From Rhizoclosmatium globosum (taxonomy: Eukaryota > Chytridiomycota > Chytridiomycetes > Chytridiales > Chytriomycetaceae), in the NCBI GenBank assembly GCA_002104985.1, contig MCGO01000162.1:21452-85451 (forward strand): a stretch of 64,000 bases of DNA, read 5' to 3'. The notes under the pieces were generated by a model. It was not told where the DNA came from and searched no databases. It was given only the letters and a program-made list of their open reading frames with translations. A program made the translations under genes and the position numbers. Shown one piece after another: positions 12,066-23,370 of this stretch (position 1 is its first letter; the number at the start of each line of letters is the position of its first letter).

Positions 12066-12422
12066 ATGTCCAAAAAGGGATCCGCTATTACTCTCACCGA
12101 ACACTCGTTCCAGATGTATTCTGAAAAGGGAAAGTCTCAGCAATCGCTTGCTGGCAAAAAGAATGGAAGCACGTCATCTTCCGTAAGCCTCGGAATCGCT
12201 TTCAAAAAACCAACCAACTAAAACAATGCATACTATTAGAAAGGAAGTGTATTTGACAGGCTAACTGATACAAAAGGATATACTGGGGCTCACAAGGAGC
12301 GGTTTAATGCCGACGGTACTGGACGCGGTCTGGCTGGCCGAGATGCACCTTCCCTTGGAGGAGGCGTTCCAACATACCGCGGAGGAGATGTGAAGGATCT
12401 TTCACAAATCTTGAGACGTTGA
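12066..12422 (+). CDS. Short TPPP/p25-alpha-like protein (99 aa)
   Basis: Small two-exon gene: 12066-12182 and 12240-12422, joined at GTAAGC...TAG in phase 0. The C-terminal half reads VFDRLTDTKGYTGAHKERFN, then a glycine-rich GTGRGLAGR. This is the conserved end of the p25-alpha (tubulin polymerization-promoting protein) domain, RLTDTSKYTGSHKERF...GKGIAGR. The N-terminal part of the usual domain is missing; only about 39 residues rich in Ser and Lys precede it. Short partial-p25 proteins occur in flagellated fungi and protists, so a cilium or microtubule role is inferred. No TPPP enzyme-like or EF-hand region is seen. Confidence 0.82.
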
Positions 12423-12520
12423 TACATTTATATTTGGTTTTGAAGTAAATATGAAGTAAAGTGTATTCATGCTATCTGTTCACAACAACAAGAAAATTCA
12501 CAAGTAAGATTTCATCAATT

Positions 12521-14761
12521 TCAAGTTCGAGAAAGTTTCCTCCACTCAACCGTAGAGGCGTGAACGTGCCCAAGGTGTGCATTATTCCCTCCACGAGAAT
12601 CAGTAGAGGCCAACCAACCTTCCACATAATGTTCTTGCACACCAAGCTTCGTCAATAACTCAATCAACCGGCTAGACTCTGAATACACTTTCTCCAGCCA
12701 ACGAATACCATGTGGTCCAAACACGATACGTTTCGGAATCCCAGCACGAGATTCTACCGCAGTTACAAGTGCATCACAAATAGCATCCGCCAACGAGTCA
12801 CCACTATGTGACGTTCTTAAAAATTCATCCGGAATCTTTCTGTACGTTCTCACTGCACAAGGAGCGGAAGGACGGGATGGAACTTTGGGTTGATCCATTT
12901 GAAGCATTCCAAACATGGAATAACTCGCTGGCTTCTCTGGCTTTGCAATGGGTGCAGGGGTAACTTCTACCGTAGGATGCCTCATTCCCTCAACCACACT
13001 GATTGGCATAATCTGAAGCATGCGGAGATTGACTTCCATCATTCCCACCAAGAAATTGTCATCGTTCCCAGGAATCAAGCTAATGTGCCATACATCATCA
13101 ACAACTCGCAACTTAGAACCAGTTTTAGGACAGTTCTCAAGGCGTGTGAAGAGCATTGAATAGTTTGCCCACGAGAAAGGATTTTGGAGAATCGATGCCG
13201 CATTGGAAACTGCTGAAAATCCTTCCGTTTGAATAAGTCCCGCACCACGTAACGCGATTTGAGATTCAATATCCACTCGATCATGAAGAGCATTGAGTTC
13301 TTCTTCAGTCAATGGCGTCACACGTCCAATGACAGGAACCTCAGGTTCTTCCTTGCTTTCTCGACACCGAACCTTATGTTCCTTCCAATGCGCCTTCTGA
13401 CATTCAGTTGTACAATAAAACGCAGCTCGACACGCTGCGCAAGACTTCAACCGACCCCCAGACGCATCCATAGCAAGTCTCCCACAATACGAGCAACAAG
13501 ATCCATCCGATTCATCATCGTGTTCCAAATTCTCCAGCGCCTCTTTCAAAGAAACACCGCGGTCTACTGCAGGTTCGGCGACTCTCCCGTCTTGTTGTAT
13601 ACTCAAAACCTGCATCATATGAGATTCCCGCGACATTTGCACAGCTTCCGTTTCTCCAAGAGCTAGAATCGATTCCGGGCCTTCAAACAGAATCGTGAAT
13701 TTAAGCCACCCCTTTTTTAACAAAGCTGTAAGCTTGGGGCTGACACCTTTTCGGTTCTCTGCAAGGCAGCGGTCTGCAGCAGCCAGGAAGTAAGGAACAG
13801 CTTCACGGGTTGCACGTTCTTGAACCCATTTGTATGGTTCATTCAAATACCCTTTCGGGTCACGCCCAGAACTGGTGATAGATTCATAAATATCTGGGCA
13901 GATGCGTTTTCTCAATTCTTTGATCAGGGCTTTCGTTTGAGACGGTTTCATGGGTCCATTGGAATCATCAACGTCGTCCCAGACAGGCAAATCAAGTGCG
14001 ACACAAAGTTCCTCCAGTTGAGATTGGCTGGGAATGTGCCGTGCAATTGGATTCATCGGATCCAAGAAATACGACATCATATCCCGTTGCAATTGAGGTC
14101 GACTCTGAAGAACTTGATAGAGAAAGTGATCGCCTATTTCGTAATTGTTACCTACGAGATATGCAGCAAGAAGCCGAGCTTTTGGGTCAACTTTCAGGCC
14201 CTTTATTTTCGAGGGAGGCAAGCTTGCAATTGGTTTCGTCGTGGCTCTGTAATGTTTTTCGGCAGCTTCCCCCAACGCTTTAGCGGCCCGAGTTGGAGGG
14301 AGTGCTGCTTGTTTCAAACTGGCGAACAAGTCTTGCATTAACTCCTAAAGAACATTGAATTTAGAGTTGACGTCTACACATACATATTAGTTCCGAAATA
14401 CCTTGTTCCCAACCAAGTAGTCCAGCTGCAGAGCCCTGCTGTGTGCTACAAGCAATAGTGAAACAGCCTCCTTATGTCTCCCCATCGCCAAGAGCCCCTT
14501 TGCCCTTCCAACGTCACACCTAGCCCGCAATTGATCTACATAGGGATCCATCACATAATTTCCAATCCGTCGCTGGACTTTGGTGTACTGAGCAACACAA
14601 CCAAGTGGATCATTCACTTCCAAACACTTGTTTCCGACCTCCATCTCAAACTCAACCTCGACCATCGAGGTTATATCTTCATGTTTTTTGCCGGGAGTCT
14701 TTTTCGTGAAGACGTTCATGTACATAGCTGCCAGCCATTGTGGATTCTTGGTTGGATCCAT
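12521..14761 (-). CDS. MYND-finger protein with N-terminal TPR-like helices
   Basis: Exons 14402-14761 and 12521-14344 give 727 residues. The first ~120 residues look helical and TPR-like (VEFEMEVGNKCLEVNDPLGC, GRHKEAVSLL). A MYND zinc finger stands near residues 400-445, with cysteines in CSYCGRL, CAACRAAFYC, TTECQKAHW and a final KEHKVRC. The C-terminal ~250 residues have no domain I recognise, and no SET motif is visible, so it is not an evident SMYD methyltransferase. MYND fingers bind proline-rich partners. Function unknown. Confidence 0.8.
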
Positions 14762-14855
14762 TCTGAAGATTCACTTGAAAAAAAAGAGTATTCATCACAG
14801 TCAAGATGAAAGAGATTGTGTATAAATAACATTTGTTGGTATTCTCGAAGTAATA

Positions 14856-16217
14856 TCAAATATCCTCATCGTCGTCATCCAAAGACATTCCAGATAACCC
14901 ATTCCCTGGCTTCCCAGTCTGTCTCCTCAACCCTCTATCAACCACATGTGCACCATGAATAGCACCCACTCCATAATAATGATGATGCATTTGTGCGGCA
15001 CCAGCCGGAACTCCAAACTGAGGCATTCCAGGTAAATTCGCCATTGCACTACCAGCGTGAGATGTATATGGTGACGGTTGAGCGTGACTTTGATGTGGTT
15101 GGTGAAATGCAGAGTGTTGACCCTGGTGTTGTGATTGTTGCGGGAATGAATGGAGTTGCGGCGGAAGAGTTTTGAGATTTTCAAACGACGGCGCGGTAAA
15201 GTATAGATACATTGTTCCAAAAAATAGCACAGATCCGAATATCTGAGTGTCGTGTTTTCAATGAAGGTGTTGAACAAACAACTCAAACGAGGTACTCACC
15301 ATAGTCTTGATACTCAACGGCTCAAATAGTCTATTCAACACTTCAGCAATTGCTTCGGCTCCAACTTTGAGTCGTCCAACTTCTAATGGGTTTCTATTCA
15401 TGCAAAGCTCCCATTCCGAACACATTTGTTGCATAGCTGGCACGCGATGTTCGGGAGGAGAGCATTTATTCGCAAGGTACATTTTACTGCAGTCGTGGAC
15501 TTGTTGGATTATTTCTAGCAGAGTGTGAGACAGAAGCAATAAGAATAAATCTAACGTACCAGAGGAATACTCTACAGCTTTCATTTCAAGATCATGTTGC
15601 ACAGTTCGAATAAACTGGACAATGAGATAGATAGAGAGCGCCATAGTGAATAGAGTGAAAGCAAGGCGAAGGTAACTAAACAATCGTTTTAAACGCTAGG
15701 TACTCATGATTAGGATGGAAAGTAAGAGCTCACCCCATCAGAATATATGGCCACAGCAAATGATTAGAAAATGTGTGATGGGTTTGCTGAGTGTTTGTAT
15801 TGGTTGGATTGCTGCTTTGACTGGCTGTTTCCGACTTTGACCACCATGACGACAGGAAGCCACCTTCATTCTTGGTTTTAGCTGCTGCTGTTGATGCATC
15901 GTTTACACTAGTAAGCTCTCTTGTTCCAACAGAGTTCTGAGCATCCTCGTCTTCAGTCAAGTCCATCGTCTTCCGCTTCCTCAAACCAGTCTTTTCCAGC
16001 GAAGGTGACGATGCGGCATTTTGTTTGGAACTGGTCTGAGGGCTGCCTGTCCCTTTGGATCGCTGCCTTTCGTTGACGTTGTGGAAGTTGCAGACGGCAG
16101 AGAACCGGAGGCATTTGGTGCATTTAAAGAAGCTGAAGGTGTAACTGATGGTGTTTTCCATCCCTCAAATGAACTGTTGTCGTCAAGGTCCATTGGGGCA
16201 TATCGATTTCGGTTCAT
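14856..16217 (-). CDS. BRR6: Brr6/Brl1-type nuclear-envelope protein, one frame break
   Basis: Member of the Brl1/Brr6 family, integral nuclear-envelope proteins needed for nuclear pore assembly. Four exons: 15734-16217, 15560-15675, 15300-15514, 14856-15242. A low-complexity Ser/Pro N-terminus precedes transmembrane segment 1 (LAFTLFTMALSIYLIVQFIRT). The luminal loop has four conserved cysteines (DCSKMYLANKCSPPEHRVPA, QQMCSEWELCMNRNP, VGRLKVGAEAIAEVLN), then EPLSIKTM and transmembrane segment 2 (FGSVLFFGTMYLYF), ending in a Q/H-rich tail. The first exon changes frame near 16052, within AAAGGGACAGG on the minus strand. One extra base gives 401 codons. An alternative is a start at 16161 in the second frame. 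Confidence 0.87.
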
Positions 16218-16346
16218 ATGGGTATGTGAAATAGCCAAAGAAAAGAAAGGAAAGGTTGGTTCTCAATTTCACCAAATAAAATCAGAACACGGTCAAAATA
16301 GGAGTGGAAATCTTAAGTAAATCCGTTCAAACGAGTAAGAGAGACG

Positions 16347-18168
16347 ATGCACAAAAGTCCCCTGACAGCCCCAACGGACTCCAATGATCCGTTCAGCGAT
16401 GAAAGCGCGATCGAACTAAATATCATGGAAGAAAGTACCGACGAAAGCTTACAGGCACAGTTTGACAGCAAAGAAGACGTGAAAAGTATTGTGGCAATCA
16501 CCATCAAGGCACCGGACTTGAACTCCAATCTAAACTCTATCGATGAAATATCAAGTGGAGCCTATAAAAAGCAGCTAAGGCCAAATATTCTCGGGAGTCA
16601 GAGCTCGATTGCTTCCAACGCGTCAAATGCGTCGAATAGATCAAATTATGGACCCCGCGCTCAATCAATATTAAAAGCAGCTCAAAAAGAAAAACACCTG
16701 CCTAGAGCTAATACAGGAAATATGGAGAAACGGCCTTCTTCGCCGAAAACAGATCGCAGGGTTTCGCTTCTACCAATGGTGCAAAATACTTGCTTCTTAA
16801 ATACGCTAAATATAACCTCAACAGCTCATAAAGACTCAACAAAAGATTCAACGCCGTCTTCCAGTTTATCTCCTTCACGAATGCTTTCCCCTGCTTCCTC
16901 ACACTATGCATCGTCGTTTCTGGGTCCTCTTCACGCAACTCGAACAACCTCAACGTTCCAAAAACACCACTCAATAAAATTACCAGCCACGTTTTCGGAG
17001 CTCTCTGACGCGCACTATGCCGCCATTCAACGCGCTCTGGAGTCAAACGACCTTGATATTTACGATTTAGTCGGACGGCTCAACTCTGTTCGCGATAACG
17101 CTATATGGGCAGCTGAGAATCCACACAACAAGAACCTCAAGCATTTGGACCACAAAAGAGCTGACATTTCGATTATTCCTATTGCCAGTGTAACCGTCGT
17201 CAAAAAGCAAGGACTGAAAAAACTTGTCGCAGCGATAAAAAGACTTTTGGACACGGAGCACATTGAGACACTTCAAGAACGTGCCGCCTCTGCTGTTGAA
17301 CTGCCAACTGACCATCTCCCACCACCACTCCCACCAAACTTGGCGCACGAAGATGCACTGTCTATAGCGATACATTATCATGAAACTGGACAACTCCCAC
17401 TCTCAGCATTTTATTTGAAAAAGGCTTCGGCAGTGCTACCCGACGAATCAATTAACCCACTTGCGTTGTATTTACTTGCACTTTCTCGAAGACATGGATG
17501 GGGGCTAGTTGAAGATAAGCATAAAGGTAGCTTACTTTGGTGACATTACACCTACTAAAGCTGCGTCCATAGCCTTTCTTGAACTCGTCCTATGCGCTGA
17601 AAAGACAATCTTGATGGTTCCAGCCTTGCTTAATCAACGACTGTGCGTCGAAAATGACTCAGTCTCGATTTTTTCGGGTGGAATGGGTTCTCTTGCACCG
17701 AAAAGCATTTTTGATGGTATGATGAGCCATCAGAGCTCGGGTCGTTATGGAAATCTCGACGCGTGAGTCGAGTCTCGTGCGTTTCAGCCTTTAGTATGTT
17801 CTCGAATATATCTGGACGGGAAATTCAGTTGGATGACGGTGAGGCCTTTGTACAAGTTATTAAAATGTGGAAAATTAAATGACTCAACTATAGCTATGAA
17901 TATCCTTCCATTGCCACTCTTTGAAATCGCAGTTTCTTTGTTTCAAGGATGGGGCGTACCCAAGTCACGACCTGCGGCGATGTTTTTTTACCGTGCCGCC
18001 GCTATTCTCGGCGATGTTGACGCCATGTACGAGCTAGGATGCCTGAACCTAAAACTTGGATTGAAAGCTGAAGCTGCATTTTGGTTGCGGGAAGCTGTGA
18101 ACGGTGGACGACGACTTACAGGGGAAACTTGGATTTTCAAGAAGAAATGGGGAGGAGACCAACCGTGA
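16347..18168 (+). CDS. Sel1-repeat protein, Nif1-like cell-cycle regulator
   Basis: Exons 16347-17526, 17561-17762 and 17829-18168 give 573 residues. The first intron is only 34 nt, the shortest I read here. The N-terminal half is Ser/Asn-rich and disordered. The C-terminal half has Sel1/TPR-like repeats (ALSIAIHYHETGQLPLSAFYLKKAS; ALYLLALSRRHGWG; ALFEIAVSLFQGWGVPKS-type; AMYELGCLNLKLG; EAAFWLREAV) and ends ETWIFKKKW, like fungal Nif1 proteins. S. pombe Nif1 inhibits the mitotic inducer kinase Cdr1/Nim1; the same role here is inference. Divergent from the Brr6-like gene, 129 bp between start codons. Confidence 0.72.
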
Positions 18169-18207
18169 TACCCGATTCTTTTTTAAAATCATATATTGTA
18201 GATTTTT

Positions 18208-19171
18208 TTATTTTCTATAAACAACGAGGTTCTTTCCTTGAAAATTTAAGAACTGAGTTTGAATTTCTCCTTCAGGTCGTTTTTCCTTGATCCATTCGAC
18301 AAGATCCAAAGTTGTTGCCACTGGCTTTCCGTTTTTCAAGATTCTGTCTTTGAAATCGTCCTTGAAAACACAGCAAGGTATCACTGCAAATGGCAGGTTA
18401 CATTGAATTGCAGCTTCCACAATAGCGCCAGTGGCTTGATCCGGATGCATTCCAACAAGAAGGGATGCTTGTGCAATTTCGGGAGTAACAGATTCAGGAA
18501 CAAAAAAGTGTTGAAGGTACTTGAAAGGCAGTTCGTCCACAATCGATGCATCAACAGGTTCCACAACGGCAGCTTCCTTCTGTTGTCTTGAATCAAGACC
18601 GTCGTATTCGTGCTCATCAACTTCTTCGTCCTCCTCCGCGTCTCCTTCATCTTGGTCATTAACTTCCACTTCTTGTGCTGTCTTCTTTCTATTTTTCTTG
18701 ACCCACTTCTTCAACGCAAATCCAACTCGCAACGGACGAGAATCGACAACAGTGCATTTTGAAACGCCACGATCAGTCAGATCCAAACTGAGTTGTCCAC
18801 CACCTCCAGCGATATCGAATACGCCTGTTCCAGATGACAGCTTCTCATTCCCTCCAAACGTTTCAATTATCCAGTCTGCGAATACAGCGGCTCTGCAGGC
18901 ATGAGGAAGTTTCTCGTTCATTGGAGTTGGGTCACCCCAATCAAGTGTCGCGTTATCCAATCGTTTGGCTCGCCTCTACAATGCAGATTCAGTACCTGAC
19001 AAGCAAATAAATCAGTACCTCAGCCAGCCATAACTTCCGCACTTCCACGATTTCTTCAACTGGAACGTGTATGAACGCACACTTATCGCCCAAAGGACAT
19101 TTGCCACCGCTATTTATCCAAAACTTACACAACTGACCAGCTTCTTGACTCCTCCCACCTCCACCCTTCAT
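18208..19171 (-). CDS. CCCH zinc finger-methyltransferase protein
   Basis: Exons 19019-19171 and 18208-18975 give 306 residues. An N-terminal CCCH finger (C-x8-C-x5-C-x3-H in CKFWINSGGKCPLGDKCAFIH) precedes a class I SAM-methyltransferase-like domain with VFDIAGGGGQLSLDL as the SAM-binding loop, CTVVDSRPLRVG, GMHPDQATGAIVEAA and a PCCVFKDDF motif. An acidic, low-complexity insertion splits the domain. RNA is the likely substrate because of the CCCH finger, but the target is unknown. Its ATG overlaps the stop codon of the OB-like ORF upstream (ATGA); see the next entry and the finding on a possible single protein. Confidence 0.78.
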
Positions 19172-19968
19172 TTTCCCATCTCTTCATGAACTGGCATTTC
19201 CTGTTCAAATCCTCGCCCAACAAAGCGTTCAACCACCACACATTCCGCCCGTGCTAAAATCCTCGCTTCCAATATCCGGTCCCCAGTATCTTCAGTCGTA
19301 TCCACCCATCCCGAGGCGTCAGCGAATACCAAGTCTCCTGAAACCTGAATAATGTCCCCAAGCTTCACCTTCCCCTTTTTATAACTGGTGCAAGTCAATG
19401 AGGGCAAGTTATCTGCGTTGATGACAACCGTGACTTTGGCGCAGCATTTGCAGGTTACAGAGTCAGCAGCGAATCGAATGTCAATGAAAGCCAGTTTGCT
19501 GTATCTCGAACGGATTCGCACAATCTGGCCCTGGAAGCAGAGATCTGGAATCGACGGTAGTGGTATTGAGTCAGAGTTTTCAAGTGCGGCAAAGACCGAG
19601 GCACTCTGTGTCAAGCGGAAACTGTGGATGGTGTTTGAGTTTGCAGCATTCTGGAAGAAAGAAAAGGAGAAGAGAATTAAATGCTTTCATTGGAAAGTAA
19701 ATCAAAAAATAAGCTGAGACATTGTATCCTTTGTCATGAGGGACACAGTTGATGCTTTGTTGTTTGAGATACTCAAAGTTCGTTTCAGTGGAATGGTCAA
19801 GTTCCCGGCACAGCTACTGCCCTGGTTCACATCATTTACGCTTGAACTCTTGCTGCTGAAGAGATGGAAAGCGGCCGCAACCGTAAGGGCAGTCTTTGTG
19901 GCGAGATTCATATTCTTTTCTGACTTGACCTTTGCTGTAGCACCTGTTTCTTGTTTCTGGGTATTCAT
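19168..19968 (-). CDS. OB-fold-like ORF with N-terminal extension, probably joined to the CCCH-methyltransferase
   Basis: The open frame from about 19651 to 19168 encodes a beta-rich stretch (LCFQGQIVRIRSRYSKLAFIDIRF ... KLGDIIQVSGDLVFAD) that resembles an OB-fold nucleic-acid-binding domain, with CKCC cysteines inside. A second ORF, 19968-19702, starts with an ATG (MNTQKQETG) and could supply the N-terminus. An acceptor (TTTCTTCCAG) stands before the OB part, but I found no clean GT donor in matching phase, so the join is unresolved. The ORF stops at 19168, overlapping the methyltransferase start by 4 nt. Confidence 0.5.
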
Positions 19969-20366
19969 AGCTTGTTATTACAATTAAGGAAGAGCGAGTG
20001 ACTTACCTTCTCCTTTTAAACCTTTACGGTGGCGGAGGCTGTTTTGAAACAAGATTTGGAATGGGATGTCACATTGCCCCAAACACACCACCCTCCACCC
20101 ATGGCTGGAAGTTTTGAACTGTGAATCAATAATTCAATGCACGTGCAAACTTCAAACACACTGAGTTTGTGAAATAAGCATAGCTTGAGGGCTTCAAAAT
20201 ATTCAACCCGTCGATACTAGACAAAACCAAGTTGCTAACAGGGCATCCTTTCAAGATTTACAAATAAAACTTCTTTCATTCTCACTTGACGAAAATGAAA
20301 CAACAAGGCACGTTTTTTGGACGTTTCGATTTTTTGTCTCCCACACGCTGTCACCCAATCCCAAAA

Positions 20367-21586
20367 ATGGTCGAGAAAGACAATAAGGTCACCCTTCACC
20401 CCGCCGTCTACATCTCCGTCTGGATCTTCTGTTCCGGATCAGTCATCCTCTTCAACAAGTACATCCTGCACACCCTCGAATTCCGTGAGTTTGAATCCCC
20501 CATAAACACAATCGCAAACCAAACCAACACCTCCAAAAATAGCTTTCCCCATCTTCCTCACAACATGTCACTTGATCTTTGCCACGATTGCTACCCGTGT
20601 GATGGAGCACACAACTGATCTGCTGAAGGGTCTGAAGAACATTGACATGACCCCAGAGGTGTTCAAGAAGGCCATTCTGCCTATCGGTCTCTTCTTCTCT
20701 ATGAGTTTGGTGTTCTCCAACAATGCTTACTTGTACCTTTCCGTTCCTTTCATCCAGATGCTTAAGGTATGGCGGCCCCGTGCTTTCCGAGTTTTCACAA
20801 ATTGGGGGTTGGTTGTTGGTTCTAAACTCTTTTATTAGGCCACGACACCTGTTGCTGTTCTTATTGTTGGATATGCGCTTGGTATTGAGAAGACTGACTA
20901 CTTGGTCCTTGCCAAGGTTTCCGCCATTGTTTTGGGAGTTATCATTGCCTCCTATGGTGAAATCGAGTTTGTCCTTATCGGTGTCATTTTCCAAGTGTTG
21001 GGTATCGCCACCGAAGCTACTCGTTTGGTCATGGTACAGCAGTTGTTGAAGGACTACAAGATGGACCCAATGGTCTCCTTGTACTACTTTGCTCCAGTGA
21101 GTTGTGGCCAATCCTTTCAATCAAAACAGTTTTCGCTCATCATATATTTAGGTCTGTGCCGTTATGAACGCTATTGCCTGTATTGTTGTCGAGGGTAAGA
21201 GCCTCAGTTATGAGCAATTCAGCAACAACGTTGGTTTCGGAGTCCTCTTCCTCAACTGCTCCATCGCCTTGTTCCTCAACGTCTCAGTCGTCTTCTTGAT
21301 TGGAAAGACTTCGTCGCTCGTCATGTGTCTTTCCGGAGTCTTCAAGGACATTTTGTTGGTTGGAGTCTCTGTTTTGATCTGGAACTCGCCAGTCACTGTT
21401 CTCCAGGTCTTTGGATACGGTATTGCTTTGATTGGACTCGTATGGTACAAGCAACCCAACATTGAGAACAAGAACTTGATTCTTGCATTTATTGTGCTCT
21501 CTGTTGTTTCCTTGTTGATGGCGTTCAGCCAGATTGGTTCAACTGCCCACCACGCCACCCACGCCAAGGTTGCTGGTAAAGCATAA
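20367..21586 (+). CDS. TPT/DUF250-family nucleotide-sugar or triose-phosphate transporter
   Basis: Exons 20367-20484, 20543-20766, 20839-21096 and 21152-21586 give 344 residues with frame kept. About ten hydrophobic helices span the protein. Family marks are SVILFNKYIL in helix 1, VFKKAILPIGLFFSMSLVFSNNAYLYLSVPFIQMLKATTPVAV, and the C-terminal SSLVMCLSGVFKDILLV followed by GYGIALIGLVWYK. These place it in the TPT branch of the drug/metabolite transporter superfamily; the substrate cannot be read. An upstream in-frame ATG at 20295 could add 24 residues. Divergent from the OB-like ORF. Confidence 0.9.
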
Positions 21587-21830
21587 GGCAAGCGCTATGA
21601 CTTTCATTAATCAAACTTGGGTTTTGTTTTTTCTTTTTATTTTCGTTCTCTTTTCTAATCATTGTGTGTGAGTAAAGAACTTCTGCTGTAGAAATCTGAA
21701 TAACTGCAAAGCATATGGCATATATTTAATATTTATTGACCGTGAAAGTCGAGATAATTTTCTGAATGATGCAAGTAAGAAACAAGCAACACGTTGGAAA
21801 GGGGACGGGGTAAGGAGTGGGGCAAGACCC

Positions 21831-21905
21831 TCAGTGATCAATAAATCATACTTAGAAACCCTCACGGTATTACTGTTTCAGGTCTTTTGCATATTGTCAT
21901 CCATG
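21831..21905 (-). ncRNA. Diverged paralogue of the U57-like snoRNA (intron 9)
   Basis: Shares CGTGAGGGT, TCTAA, TATGATTTA and CTGAGGG with the unit at 22072-22135. The 18S guide is altered (TTTATTGATCA instead of TTTAATGAGC). D box at 21831-21834, with a degenerate C box GGATGACA. Confidence 0.42.
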
Positions 21906-22071
21906 GGAGAGTGGGACGGATATGAAGAGTAAACTCATTTCACAAACCTCGAGCCAATGCCAGCAGTAATCCATGCTCGTGCCCAAATTGTTCTCGAGAG
22001 AAAGATCTATTGAGCGAGTTAGAATGTTGGTCGTACAGGAAATATACAAGGAGGTAGTGCTGTTTATCCCC

Positions 22072-22135
22072 TCAGGCTCATTAAATCATATATTTAGACC
22101 CTCACGTATAAATATGGGCTAAGAATATCATCCAC
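22072..22135 (-). ncRNA. C/D snoRNA with U57/snR51-like guide (intron 8)
   Basis: D box CTGA at 22072-22075, preceded on the minus strand by TGATTTAATGAGC, a perfect complement of GCTCATTAAATCA near the 5' end of 18S rRNA. That region is the target of snR51 (yeast) and SNORD57 (human). The C box is weak (GGATGAT). Confidence 0.58.
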
Positions 22136-22324
22136 GGAGAAACAGTCGAATCCAAAGAAGGAAATGAAGGAATCGGACACTGATACGAACCATCTCAAAC
22201 ACGCCCAATCAAAAGCTGAGCAACACACTATTTGGTCGAACCTAGAGACAGAGTTTAGAATAGGTTCAAAGATATGGGAGGGATTGTTGTGGAGTGGGAA
22301 AGAAACGAAACATCTTCAGCAGTA

Positions 22325-22415
22325 ACTGTCTTCATATCCCCCGCCCACTTATAACGTCCCGGCAAGGACAGTGAATGCGGGTCTTAATCGGACGCAAATT
22401 ATAACCATCCCTAGA
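22325..22415 (-). ncRNA. Structured RNA candidate (intron 7)
   Basis: The minus strand can form a long hairpin in which TTATAA pairs with TTATAA and CGTCC with GGACG around a roughly 30-nt internal region, reminiscent of an H/ACA pocket. An ACA triplet follows (GAAGACAGTT) and a CTGA lies further on. Class not settled. Confidence 0.3.
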
Positions 22416-22579
22416 TTTTGAAGAGAGTGATGGAGAGGTGAACTAACCAGTTGCTTAAACAAAATCAATGGAATAGATGCTTTAGTGGTCTCGATTCACA
22501 AAACAATCTATTAAAACATCAGAATTAATAACCACAAATACGTCGGGGAAGGGAATGCGGGTGTGTGCGGGAGAAGTAG

Positions 22580-22695
22580 GTTGAAATGTATCAAAGTCAG
22601 GGCAGAAAGTCGTTACATAAACTAAAGGCAACTTTTGGCCAAGAGTCTTCAAGTAAAGTGTCGAATAATTGGATCATCATAATGATCATTTCAAC
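22580..22695 (-). ncRNA. C/D snoRNA (intron 6)
   Basis: A 9-bp terminal stem GTTGAAATG/CATTTCAAC brackets C box ATGATGA and D box CTGA. The D guide is GTAACGACTTTCTGCC. Target not recognised. Confidence 0.7.
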
Positions 22696-22850
22696 TGGAG
22701 AGAGAGGCGCAATCAGGGTACTCACCAAGCATATATGAAATAAACGAGAATCATTCCATTGGCGTCAGAACATGAGCGCAGATACTACAAAGAGAAGGAA
22801 AGTCAGATTACAGTTGGAGGAATACGGACAGGAGGATAAGAATGATGAGT

Positions 22851-22969
22851 GGAAAACAAAATGATTGGGTCAGAATAACTGTATCCATTTCCGTGCATCG
22901 ACGCGAACGTCTCAAACAAGAGGTGTCAGATAAATTTAGATGTTGGATCATCATAATCATTTTTGTTCC
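22851..22969 (-). ncRNA. C/D snoRNA with D' and C' boxes (intron 5)
   Basis: Terminal stem with core AATGATT/AATCATT plus flanking pairs. C box ATGATGA, D' box CTGA before CACC, C' like CGATGCA, and D box CTGA before CCCAATC. Guides are AACATCTAAATTTAT (D') and GGATACAGTTATT (D). Targets not recognised. Confidence 0.72.
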
Positions 22970-23114
22970 ACGCATCAAAGTAGGAAGAAGCGGGAAAGGA
23001 GAATTTACCTTGCATCAAAACTCAGAGAAAAAAAAGATGATTTCGGTAGACGATGATCTGCTGGTGATAGATTAACATCAGGTAAATACGGGGATGGGAA
23101 GGGGTAAAAGATTA

Positions 23115-23209
23115 GGAGATGAATGAAATCAGAGTAGCGGTTCTAAGAATTTGCATCGAATAGTAGTTCTCAAACAAAGAAAATCATCAGATAGATCCAT
23201 TTCATCTCC
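23115..23209 (-). ncRNA. C/D snoRNA (intron 4)
   Basis: Well-formed unit: a 9-bp terminal stem GGAGATGAA/TTCATCTCC brackets a C box (TGATGA) and a D box (CTGA). A C'-like CGATGC precedes the guide ATTCTTAGAACCGCTACT. Target not recognised. Confidence 0.72.
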
Positions 23210-23370
23210 AGAGCGAGTGTGATTGAAGGAGTTGCGGCATACCTTGTTTCGAGATCAAATGTCTAGCAGAGTATCGATACATGGTCGAAGTGAGTATTAT
23301 ACTAAGGGAAAAGATTAAGTCATAAGTTTACTTGAAAGAGAACGCAGAGAGTGATTAGGAAAGTAGGGAG

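Noticed and set aside
22842..23075. Plus-strand ORF of 77 residues
   Set aside because: It lies over C/D units read on the opposite strand and has no recognisable protein content.
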